DNA of 64,000 bases from Owenia fusiformis (Eukaryota > Annelida > Polychaeta > Sabellida > Oweniidae): NCBI GenBank assembly GCA_903813345.2, contig CAIIXF020000012.1, positions 33,180,572 through 33,244,571 on the forward strand. Direction: 5' to 3'. The notes beneath the pieces are model-generated. The model worked only from the letters and a program-made list of their open reading frames with translations, was not told where the DNA came from and made no database searches. A program made the position numbers and the translations under genes. Shown piece by piece: positions 24,301 to 34,700 of the stretch (position 1 is its first letter; the number at the start of each line of letters is the position of its first letter).

Positions 24301-26372
24301 TGGTACTTACATTCTATGTCTTGGTACATACATTCTATATCTTGGTACTTACATTCTATGTCTTGGTACTTACATTCTATGTCTTGGTACTTACATTCTA
24401 TGTCTTGGTACTTACATTCTATATCTTGGTACTTACATTCTATGTCTTGGTACTTACATTCGATATCTTGGTTCCTGTCACGATAGCTTCGAGGCGGGTT
24501 GAAGGGAAGGCGTTGGTACAAATACTTCCATTCTGTCTTGATGTGTGATGCTGCAAGTTTAATGGCCTCGTCTAGTTCGTCTAAAAAAGAACAATATAGA
24601 GGTTAAGCTGATTACTGCCCCCCTCCCTCCAAATTGGAAATCTTATCAAATGATTTGAGTAATGGACGTGTCTTTCGATGCACTAACAATGCGATATCAC
24701 TGCTATGTAATGACTCATAAGCTAAGATGTATTACTACTGATTCAATTCAGTTAATCATGATTAATCAGTATTGATATATTTCAATAAGCACTGTAATAC
24801 TCATGCCATTATATGAGCTATTCTCGGAAATAGCGCCATATGTTCATCCTCCGACCAAATACAAAATCAAGAGTGTCCTATTCTTACAAGTGATTTCTAG
24901 AGTCTTGAGTTCTGAGGATGACACAGAACAAAGGTATTACACGAAGCATATGAACATAGTTTAAGGGCGTAGCCAGAACTAAAAATAGGCGATGTAAATT
25001 GAAATAGGCAATGAAAGTATGAGTTGCCTGGTTACGCCTATGTAGTTGTATACTATACAATACCTTTAAATTCCACGTATTGGCCGGGGTGATAACCCTG
25101 TGAATGGATCTTCTTTAGGAACATTGGATCCATTTTCATCTGACGTATCCGTTTCAAAGTCACTACCTTAGAATCCATCAGTTTAATGTTCTCTTGCAAG
25201 TCTTTTATTGAATCCTCATTTGCCTCTAGGGATATTCTAAGGCTTTCATTGCGCTCCACGTTACCCTCGTGGTGGTATTTCATCAAGTGGACAGATCGTT
25301 TGAGCTGCCCACCGTCCTTTTTGAGTTTCACCAACTGGTTGTTTACTGTGTTTAATTTCTTTTGGTATATTTCAATGTCGGATTTCAATTTCTTTACCAT
25401 ATCATACGCAGCATTAAGTTTGCTTATATCCAGACTTCTCTTTTTCATATTAGTCAAATTTTCCTGTAATTCTCGTTTCATTCGTTCCAGTTTACTTTCG
25501 ATATTTCGCCCTTCATCCGTAAGTGTCTGTTCCCGCTTTTTAAAGTAACGTTTTTCGTCTTTATTGTCTGAAAGTTTGCGTTCGACTTTAGCATTCTGAA
25601 ACGTTTTTCGTTGCACATTTGCCCTCAAGAGGTCCTTTGTGAACTTTACCTGCCTTAAACGTTCCTTCAAGTCAACTTTCTGCCTTCTTAGCCCTGCTAT
25701 CTCATCATCAATTCTACGAGGATAGTTATAATCCGCGGTTATCCACTTTTTTGTTGGTTCAACCAATCGGAAAATCCTTGCCGTGGATTCTCGCATCCAA
25801 TAGGCAATTTTGTCATAGTTCTTAATATATTCCTTTACGTTCTCAACCAAATCGTTGTAACTCTCTTCCATCGTGTTGATATCCTCAAAAGCATCAAAAA
25901 TCTGTTTCCTCCACATTGTTATTTTGTTCTCATAATCCAATGAGAGATCGACTCCTTGACAGTCTTTGGTTTCTGCTGAGAAACTCAAACAGTATCGGGC
26001 TAGAAGGTTTTCGCATGCATCGTGAATGTGACGCTTCAGAATACCAATCAGGTGATTTTCATAGGAATCAGCTCGTTCACACATTCTCAAAAGTTCTCTA
26101 AAAGGTGGCAGCACTCTTACCTCTTCATATTCATCTTTGTTGTAAGCGTCCAGTGCTTTCACTAAATCGGCACGTGAATTGATTGTTGATTCTAATCCTT
26201 TTTCAGCGCTTTTAACGAAGTCTAGCCACGATAATGGATCGCCAGTGTCAAGGTCAAATAACCATTGCTGCTGGAACCTAGGGACCTCCTTCTCTATCGT
26301 ATGAACAGCTAGCATCACCCTCCTGTGGATGGATTCCATGGACAACGGCGCTAGATCCGTTGACCTTGACAT
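18382..26372 (-). CDS. Coiled-coil, death-domain protein (three exons)
   Basis: Exons on the minus strand are 26372-25064, 24580-24458 and 18644-18382 (TAA). Donors are GTATTG and GTAAGT; acceptors are CTTTTTTAG and CTTTTTCAG. Both introns are phase 1 and the exons total 1695 bp, giving 564 residues. Residues 1-200 are helical and resemble no domain I can name; about 215-425 is a charged coiled coil. Residues about 437-535 form a death domain. Its first half (EWKYLYQRLPF ... DIE) is in exon 2 and its second half (EELARRSLERWRKLN ... LVRTLRRIKKSQIGRLIEKEV) in exon 3; only splicing joins them. Death domains assemble apoptosis or innate-immune signalling complexes, so an intracellular adaptor is likely, oligomerising through the coil (inference). 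The exon-2 donor is the first unit of a 21-bp tandem array, and intron 2 (5.8 kb) holds a 4.6-kb foldback element. An acceptor-like TTTATTGTAG just upstream of the ATG suggests a 5' untranslated exon. Confidence 0.85.
18686..18719. repeat. Perfect 15-bp hairpin near the intron-2 acceptor
   Basis: CTGAGACTAACATAA (18686-18700) pairs exactly with 18705-18719 across a 4-base loop. In the death-domain gene it lies about 40 nt upstream of the exon-3 splice acceptor, where a branch point would be. A related GAGACTAACATAACATGTCTC occurs at 57791-57811, so it may be a repeat fragment. Confidence 0.7.
18720..19071. other. Intron 2 of the death-domain gene, acceptor side
   Basis: This AT-rich intronic stretch lies between the hairpin and the shorter block of the 21-bp array. 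No coding segment or element end was recognised. Confidence 0.5.
19072..19220 (-). repeat. 21-bp splice-donor array, distal block (7 units)
   Basis: Seven near-identical 21-bp units are present. Read on the minus strand, all seven contain an exact GTAAGT. The block is separated from the larger block at 23818-24470 by the foldback element and ends at that element's left terminus. With the element removed, the two blocks would form one array of about 38 units. Confidence 0.9.
20766..21000. repeat. CATATTCCGC repeat, copy 2, left half
   Basis: Inverted counterpart of 15030-15262. It shares GTGCGCAATTGTCAATCGCA and several CATATTC(C/A)(G/C)C units. A mariner MITE follows at 21064, and a second cluster of the same short motif lies beyond it. 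Confidence 0.65.
21064..21692. mobile_element. Mariner-type MITE, GCGTCCCAAAA family
   Basis: The left end TACAGTGCGTCCCAAAAAAA continues into AACGCAACAAGCAA. The right end is TTGCTTGTTGCGTTTTTTTG followed by GGACAACC, so the outermost right bases have diverged. Inner arms also pair (CCAATGGTATATCATTTG against CATATCATTGG). The TA start and CCC-A-tract ends match Tc1/mariner-type non-autonomous elements. Confidence 0.7.
21715..21950. repeat. Tandem CATATTCCGC motif array
   Basis: About ten units of roughly 23 bp (TATGCCATATTCACCTGCGG type) occur in mixed orientation, so neighbouring units can pair as hairpins. It lies at the centre of the foldback element, just right of the mariner MITE. Confidence 0.7.
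23818..24470 (-). repeat. 21-bp splice-donor array, proximal block (31 units)
   Basis: Thirty-one units are present, one of them truncated. On the minus strand each reads as the end of exon 2 followed by its donor: GAAT, then GTAAGTACC. I count exact GTAAGT in 25 units, another GT donor in five (GTAGGT twice, GTACGT, GTAAGA, GTATGT) and loss of GT in one (near 23853). The unit at 24451-24470 is the exon-2/intron-2 junction itself. The unit is a multiple of three and keeps the exon frame (heptad ECKYQDI) until a TAG at 24198-24200. Thirteen donors (24457 down to 24205) precede that stop. Confidence 0.9.
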
Positions 26373-28645
26373 TGTAGTTCTACAATAAACAGTTTAGACA
26401 TATTTATGCATTTCATGAAGAACATGTCATTTATTAATCTGCATGTAATAAATTCAAACACAAAAACGGGATACAATTATCATTCATTAATTCATTTTAT
26501 ACACATTAAGCCATGTTTCTTTCCTTAAGAAACCTTCATTTTAATCTTGATTTACCTACGTGTTCTCGTCTGCGTAATATAAAGCCAAATAACTGTCAAT
26601 GAAAAACATGATACCGAAATAACCCAGGTTGTTTAAGAACTGAGGGTCGGGAACGCAATTAGTTCAATATTTCTTGCATCATGTTAAATCCATCATTCAT
26701 TCATCGTTTCAGCCTGAGTCATGACTATAGTATGTCCAAATGTAATTTCTTTCCATAGATTACATTACATAGAGAGCTAGGTGTATTATGCGACATTTTA
26801 AGGTAGTCCCGTATGTTTAGAAGTTTTTAATGGCTTCCTAATTGGAGTCCCGTGTTGTTTTCAGTAACATATAACTCGTTCCATATCCAGTCTACATCGT
26901 TCAGTTGTATGCAAATTTAGTGACCTACTTTTTAAAAGTACAGAAAATGTAGGTCACTGAATTTTCTCAATTTTTACTAAACCAGGAATATTTATCCACA
27001 GGCAATTAATAATCTAATCAAATTCATGCACAATTTGTTCGAAACTGAAAGATGAAGAAAATGTAAAGAATGAATTGCGTGTATTTGATAAAAGGACCAT
27101 GGAACTCCAATTATGAAAAGTCAATTAATTAACAATAATACGTGGACGAGAATCTATTAGACAGTACAAAATAGTATAATACAAAATATGTGGTATATGG
27201 CTTTCTATAATGAATTCTAAAGCCGTAATCATCCTACTCTGTCTTAATTATTTCTACATACCTTGATGTTAGTCCTGGATTACCACATAACATGAATTAC
27301 CACATTGCTTGTTACATAAATTACCACATTTTCACGTCGTTTCTATTCAGTGAAATCCAGCGACGTATTTAAGTTTGGAATGTTACGCACTTTTAAATTG
27401 AGTATTTTCTCAATTTAATATCCTTTAAACATGTTAAATATTAGTCTAATTCTGCTTCATCGTTGATATCCCAATCTAATCCAATTTAATTAGCGAATAC
27501 AAGTTTTATATAATATCAGTGTATCTAACCTGGGATTGCGTTATAACTGCTTATAGCAAGTGTCCCCCTCTAAACGTGTTTATATATCTAAACCATAGCG
27601 ATAGACACCGAGCTAGAACACCTTTCAATAGTACAACTCTCAAATTTCAAACGCAATGGACCTATACAAATATGCACTCAAAAGGAGTAACAACGCAGTT
27701 CAAATAATGCCTATAGAAAATTTAATGGAGAACGTTTGTTAATATTCTAAACAAATCTGTCTAAATTTGAATGTAATCCTTTGAATTCAATGTTTGTTGG
27801 TTCACATCATGTTAAAAGCAACATTCTTTGTCCTCCTATAAAGGTAACTATTTATAGAATGACAAAAAAGTATAAATAAAAGGTATACAACAGTTTAGCT
27901 TGATTTTTTAGCTTTTAAAGTTTTAAAGGTGATGTACTAGTACCCTGCGCGCAAAAAGGCATGTAACGTTTATCATTTTAAGAAGATATGGCATTCTTTA
28001 TTTCAAATAATTATACTTATTCGTCTTTAAGAAATAAATGAATATGGCAGTTGATAATATTAACCATAAAATTTAACTTTTTTCTACATTAATTGTACCT
28101 TCTCAACATAGTTTCCATAACACTAACGGACGGGGGGGGGGTCATTCAAAACTCTCGAGGGAGGTTATTAAAATCTAAAAAGTAGGTAAAATTAGGTCAA
28201 AGGTAACGAGGGGAGGAGATATGTTGTGTTGTTTTTACTTTTTTTTAATAAAAAACATTTAACATTTTGTAAGGCATAAAGGATGATAAATGTGATAGAT
28301 GTATGTAAGATCTACCGTTTGAGAACACATAACATAAGCTAAATACCTTAACTAGATCCTGAGATAGGTAATTTAGTCTAAAAATGAAATATTGAAAAAT
28401 GGGGGAGGAGAGGCAAAACACAGTCTAAGACCTAAAATACTGTCGATAATAATTTTGCAAAATGAACATCCTAGAAAATACCCCAGAATACAGTTAAAAA
28501 TTCTGGGAGAAAAAACCTTTAAGTGCATCTTGGCCAGCGAACTCGCAAATGGCAGCGCATCAGAAATTAGCATATCTGAGCCTAAAGTTGAAATATTGAC
28601 CAATTTTCATGATCTATTTTGCTTAAAGATGCTGGATGCTCTGTA
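26373..28645. other. No gene recognised; one hairpin
   Basis: This is the upstream flank of the death-domain gene. An imperfect hairpin of about 20 bp spans 26912-26965 (core GTGACCTAC / GTAGGTCAC). ATTACCACAT recurs three times at 27277-27340. A 10-base G run is at 28132-28141. No promoter element can be assigned with confidence. Confidence 0.4.
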
Positions 28646-29700
28646 TACAGGGTGTTCCAAAAGTAACAGGACTGATGCTGGCATTTTGTTAAATATGCAC
28701 CAATCGTCTTCAAAATTTTACATAATGCACTTTCATGTATCGTTACTAAAATTGCAAAGTTTCGACAAAAAATATGAAACTCGCGTAGAGTTATGGTTGC
28801 TATGGTAACATGACATCACAATACCCGGGGCAACATTCCACGCAGAAAGTTACTGAGGCATTAAGCATTTTGTACATCCCATATCAAAGTTGAAATGCAA
28901 CAACTGGTGGGAATCACATTTGCTTTACATCATTTGATATTCCTATGTATCCTCTACTTTGAAAAATGGCTCCTCTTTGATCAGTAGAAGATTAGCACTC
29001 TGTATCCATGACTCAAACACATGAGTGGATCCATTTGAGGATGAAGACATGCCAGGCAGGGTCGATTGAACAACTTGGAGAAGGTCATTCTCATCTTTAA
29101 AGATCTTACAGGACTGATTAGCATTCCATTCTCCATATAACTAAAAATTAGATGTTGCATGATCAGAAGAGTATGGTGCATGGTTTTAGAACTCAATACC
29201 TAGCTCCTCTATAGATGCATGGTCTTTAATGTTGACCTGGGGGCAGGCACATTATCAAGGTGGATGACTGGCTTTTGGGTCTTTTCAAAAACTCAACTGT
29301 GAATTGTTCAGACTGTTATTCATAGTGATATTCCAGGAAATTGAATAAATATTATTGTTATTATGAAATTATATTTGAACCTCAGTTGTATAGCAACACC
29401 TTTACAACAAAGCAACTCATAAAATAAACAAGAAATGTTGTATTATAATAAGGAAATTAGATACTTTCTTCAGTAATACAAAAATGTTAGATATCACATT
29501 TTCAGGAAAAAGTTGCCCCGGGTATTGTGATGTCATGTTACTATAGTAACCATAACTCAACCCGCATTTCATCATTTTTTCTGAAACTATACAATTTTAG
29601 TTGCAATACTTCAAAGTACAATTTGTGAAAATTTGAAGACACTCGATGCAAAATTGACAAAATGCCAGGATCAGTCCTGTTACTTTTGGAACACCCTGTA
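28646..29700. mobile_element. Decayed mariner element with long terminal repeats
   Basis: The element starts TACAGGGTGTTCCAAAAGTA at 28646 and ends with the complement at 29700. TA lies at each end. The arms pair for about 200 bp with interruptions, including CAAAATGCCAG and GCCCCGGGTATTGTGATGTC. The centre keeps a broken mariner-like transposase on the minus strand. The end sequence is typical of many mariner families. Confidence 0.8.
28981..29275 (-). pseudogene. Mariner transposase remnant
   Basis: The minus strand shows, in shifting frames, an IHLDNVPAPRS-like segment (the second catalytic Asp context of mariner), then HAPYSSDHATSNF in the position of the usual PPYSPDLAPSDY motif, and a tail KIFKDENDLLQVVQSTL ... 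HVFESWIQ. Stops and frame changes interrupt all of these, so the protein is dead. The N-terminal DNA-binding part was not found. Confidence 0.7.
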
Positions 29701-29735
29701 TACTCGTACATATATAAGGGTTGTGTACTGGGAGG

Positions 29736-29781
29736 TTTTGGATATAGGGTATATCCTGAGGGATAAACCCTATATTCAAAA
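29736..29781. repeat. 15-bp hairpin
   Basis: TTTTGGATATAGGGT (29736-29750) pairs with 29767-29781 with one mismatch, just outside the mariner element. Confidence 0.5.
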
Positions 29782-31359
29782 CCGACTCAATGTATCCAAA
29801 ACCACTCAAGTATGAGATACATCAACATATTACATATAATTCGCTAATTTACGGAAAATATTTCAAAATAATTATTGATTTCTACAAAACTATCAAAGAC
29901 ATGGTAATATTGTTTTACATACACCTGACAATTATGTTCAGGATCTCTCAAAAAAGTTTGGACCACCAGTTTTTGAAAAAAAATATTAAAATTTTACTAA
30001 ATTATTTGGATCAAAACGCGAGTCGCGGACAGTTGTGCGCCGCAATATGATATTGAAAACGTGGTATCTCAGTCAATAAAAGTCAACTTACTTTGTAATA
30101 TGGCTTGTTTGAAAGCTTATTCACTATACTATATGGTCTATACTCGAAGGAAAGTAAATGAAACCAGCTTATATGATGAAATAGAAATGATGTGATTTTC
30201 AAGCAATTTTGGGAATGAAAACCCAATTTCTCACCATCCTAACTCAGCAACTATAATAGCCTCGATTACATTGATTTTTGCACCAAGTGTGGACTTTCAT
30301 CTGAGGCTATACCTACTAAGACCCCCCTCCCCTTGCATCGCATTAGGGTTAATTAAGAATTGAATATATTTGACAATACTTACAATAACATTTAAGTATT
30401 TTTCATTAAATATACTTTTTTCAAGCATATACTTACACACGTCTATAAGAACTAAATGTACATGGTAGTTAATACTAATATCGACACATTTAAATCTTTT
30501 TCTACATTAGTATACTTTTTTCCGAGCAAATATCTATACATAAACACGTCTTTAAGAACTGCTTAATGCTGTGCGTTTGAAAACTTGGTTAAGGCCATGC
30601 ACACATTATCATCAGAGGCAATCTGTGAAATCACTAGGAGCAAAAATTCATATGGAGAAAATGATGTAGGCCCTTTTTTAAAACATGCGTCCCAAAAATA
30701 ACTGTAGCCCATTTTCTTTAGAATTTGGCTCTAAATCAAAAATGAATGCAAAGTTATGTCAGTTTGATATAACTATTACTACTGTTATAAAGTCTATGTA
30801 TATTGCAGTAGGGAGGAGCAACATTTTTGGGCACCACACTGTTGGGTTCATCCAAAGGGGATGGTCCGCCGTTGATCATCGACTTTGTATCGATTTTCCT
30901 GTGCTCGTCAAGCGTGGCTAACATGAATCAAGGGGGTATTTTGTGATTGTATTAAACTTTACAACGTAATTGAGATACACGTTGTTAAAGCTCTTAACCA
31001 GATTTTTGTAAAATTTTGATTACAGATTAAAATCCACACGCATGAATGTGAAGGCCTGGGAACCGGCCAAAGAATGAAATACAAAATTTAAATATCTAAT
31101 ATATAACATTAATATATCGTTTATATAAAATGTTCAATTATACAATTACAATACTTTATACATACTTTAGACATGGCCAGTAACTGAAAACGAAATGAAA
31201 GCGTGATTTTAAAAGTTTAATTATTGCATTTCTAGCCTTCTAGCCTTCGTTAAAATTCGCCTTATGTAACATGAATAACTTTTTGTTTCGGTTAACTGCT
31301 CCTAAGCCTTTAGGCTTAAAATACCTGAAGGGTTTGAAGCCAAGGGTACGAATATGTTA
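29782..31359. other. No gene recognised
   Basis: This is AT-rich sequence between the mariner and the Gypsy element. Short frames show no recognisable domain. Confidence 0.45.
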
Positions 31360-31363
31360 TAAA

Positions 31364-31621
31364 TGTGAACGTGGGGAAATCACAAAAACTAAGAATATGT
31401 ATCGGCTTTAAATGTTTTTATTCTCCAACGTCACTAAGGACTAAAAACACTCCTTTATCATAACATACATGTACAACCTCTGCTTATGCAGGTATCGTCT
31501 CAAAATTCATTCAGAATTTGAAAATACATGTGATCTGGAAACTAAACATGGCCGCCCAACACTGTACAAAAAGACCTTTACATGTATGCTATTCCCGGGA
31601 AACATTTCCCACACTATCACA
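31364..31621 (-). repeat. 3' LTR of the Gypsy element
   Basis: A 258-bp direct copy of 39643-39899. It differs by one extra A in an A-run near 31520, and I saw no substitution. The polypurine tract lies directly beside it. Confidence 0.95.
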
Positions 31622-31635
31622 TTTGCCCCCCTTTT
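31622..31635 (-). promoter_or_regulatory. Polypurine tract of the Gypsy element
   Basis: The minus strand reads AAAAGGGGGGCAAA directly against the 3' LTR. This is the expected primer for plus-strand DNA synthesis. Confidence 0.8.
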
Positions 31636-31773
31636 ACTTATGAATCGTCCCGATATCATTGACTTAACTTTTACCAACTTGACTTACAGTGACTTAACAT
31701 CTACCAAACTGAGTTCAGAACTAACTTTACACTACTACTTAAGTTTTACTTAAGTGTAACTTTACACTATTAA

Positions 31774-34700
31774 CTATGTTAGTTTAGTAATTGCTGCGCA
31801 ATAATTCTCAAAGATGTTGCATTGTCTAGTGAAACCATCTTTTAACACACTCAACTTATCTTGAGGCTCAAGTACTTGCAACTTATTGCAGCAACTTCTT
31901 GGCAAGTTATGTGGATTTTTATGTCTCCCTTTATTTGGCCTCTTGCTTCGTCTAAGACTGACTACTGATACATCTGAAGAAGAGGATGATGATGGATCAT
32001 CTTCATCTTCTACATTAAGTGTTTTGTCAATGATTGGTCTGTGAATCCTTTGTTGTTCACTTTTGAAATCTTCACTTGTTCCTGCACTATCAGAATCCGT
32101 AATGGGCTGAATCCCAAATAATGAATCACTAGAAGTCTCATCTGACCCCACAGAGTCTACTTGTCCCTCATGTGAGTCTAGAGCATTATCAGACTTCACA
32201 GCTTCTACTGGTTCTTGCAAGTGCTGTTTGCATAACAGATTACTTCTGTTGACTGTTTGTGTTTTTCCACCATCGACTGGCGTTATTTCGTAAACATTGC
32301 TATCAGGGTTAATCCTCCTAATAATCTTGTAAGGAAGGGGATTCCACATGTCTTTCACTTTGTGCCTCTCTCTAAATCTATTCTTGAGGAACACAGTACT
32401 CCCAACGGGTATATCTTCATCTGTGGCACATTTATTGAATCGCTCTTGTCGTTTATGGGCTTCATTCTTCAGATTAAGATTGACCACCTTAAAGACAGTA
32501 AAGAGTTTCTCTTGCTGTTCACTTACCCATTCAGTCAAAGGCATAGTATCCTCCTGTTTGTGGAATAAAACAACATCTACAGGCAGATGGGGCTCTCGAC
32601 CAAAGAAGAGGTAGTATGGAGAGAAACCTGTAGCTGAATGTGGTGTGGCATTGTAGGCAAATACTAATTCTGACAGATACAGGTGCCACTTGTTCTTTTT
32701 CTCCTCAGCAAGAGTCTTAAGTCGGTCATGCATAGTTCGATTAAAACGCTCACACTGTCCGTTTCCCTGAGGCCAATACGGTGTTGTACGTGTCTTCTTT
32801 ATGTCATAGAGCTTACATAACTCTGCTACAACATTACTCTCGAAGTTCCTTCCTCTATCTGAGTGTATCTTCTTAGGAACACCATAAACATTGAAGTAGT
32901 TTGACACCAAAGTCTTGGCAACAGTAACTGCACTCTGGTCTTTTGTTGGGAATGCCTGTGAAAATTTAGTAAATACATCTGTAAGCACCAGCACATCTTC
33001 TTTCCCACTGCTTGATTTGTCTAGCTTGTCAAAATCAATGGCTAAGATATCCAGTGGTCGGCTTGCCAACAAGGATGTGCGGTATGGTCGGACTATTGGT
33101 GGTTTTGATTTGGCCATTGTACATCGCTCGCACTTCTCACAATATTTTGCTATGTCTCTATACATTGTGGGCCAATAACATCGTAACTGTACCAAAGCTA
33201 GTGTCCTATCTCTCCCTTGGTGTCCTGCACTGTCATGGAGAGATGCGAGTACTGTATCCCTAAGTGATGCAGGAAGAATAACTTGAGAAGCTTTCTCTGA
33301 GTTGTATATAACATCTCGTTTCAATATGCCATTATCCATTGAAAGTCGTTCCCATCCACGAAGGATTTTCTTTACATCTTTTGACTCATCTTTGAATTGA
33401 GCATATGTTGGCTTCTCCTTCTGTTTATACATCCATTCCTTCACAACACTTATGTCTTTGTCCTTATCCTGATGTGTTCTCATGACATCCAATCCCATTT
33501 CAGGTAATGTTGAAATTACTTCCATCTCATCTTTCACTTCAGTCTTAGATGTAAAAGCTTCTGATTTTACAGGGTTACACTCAGCAATGGCTAACGGTAC
33601 ATTTGTACTTTCCGACATCTTGTCTAGAAATGGTTGGACATCTGTTTCTGATGGCACATCATGCATTCTACTAAGGGCATCAGCTACTGTGTTTTTCTTT
33701 CCTGATTTATACTGGATGACAAAATTGAACTGTGATAATTCGGACACCCATCTGGTTTCAGTCGCTCCTAGCTTGGCAGTGGTTTTCAGATACACTAAAG
33801 GGTTATTGTCTGTTTCCACAATGAACTCATTAAACATCAAATACTCCCGAAACGCTTCTGTTATTGCCCATTTCAAAGCCAGTAACTCGAGCTTCATAGA
33901 TGAGTATCGTTCCATGTTACGTTCATTGGGATGCAAACTTCTGCTAGCGTAGGCAATCACGACTGTACGTCCCTCTTGTTTCTGACTCAGCACTGCCCCA
34001 AGTCCCTTGAAAGATGCATCTGTTTCCAAATAGAAGGATTTCTCAAAATCAGGAAAACCAAGGATTGGAGCCGTAATTAGCTTCTCTTTTAGTACAGTAA
34101 ATGCTTCAGTACACTTGTGATCCCATTTGAAATTTTCTTCCTTTTTAGGTCCTGTCTTCTTTGTTGTCCCTAGCATTTTGTTCAGTGGATTTGCAATACG
34201 TGAATAGTTAGCGACAAATCGTCGATAAAAATTTGTTGTCCCAAGAAATGATCTTAACTCCTTCTGATTCTTTGGACTTTTCCACTCCTGTATGCACCTG
34301 ACTTTCTCTGGATCTGTCTCAATACCCTTGGAAGAAATTATATGTCCTAAGAATTTTACCTTATCTTGGAAAAGAAAACACTTGGATGGCTTCACTTTAA
34401 GACCTTCCTTTTCCAGCCTTGAGAACACCAACCTCAGTCGATCCAGCATTTGATCAAAATCAGCGGCATAAACCAAGATGTCGTCGAGATAAATAATCAA
34501 GGTTTCATAGGTTTGGTCACCAAATATTGCATCCATTAACCGTTGAAAACTTGCTGGTGAGTTGCAAAGACCAAACGGCATTCTCGTGAACTCATACAAT
34601 CCTCCAGTCCCAACACGGAAAGCTGTCTTATGTGCGTCTTTTTCATCCATAGCACACTGCATATATCCTTGACAAAGGTCCAAGCTACTGAAGTATTTTG

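Noticed and set aside
28392-28808. 138-codon plus-strand frame
   Set aside because: Its second half runs through the mariner terminal repeat in the non-coding orientation, and no domain was seen.
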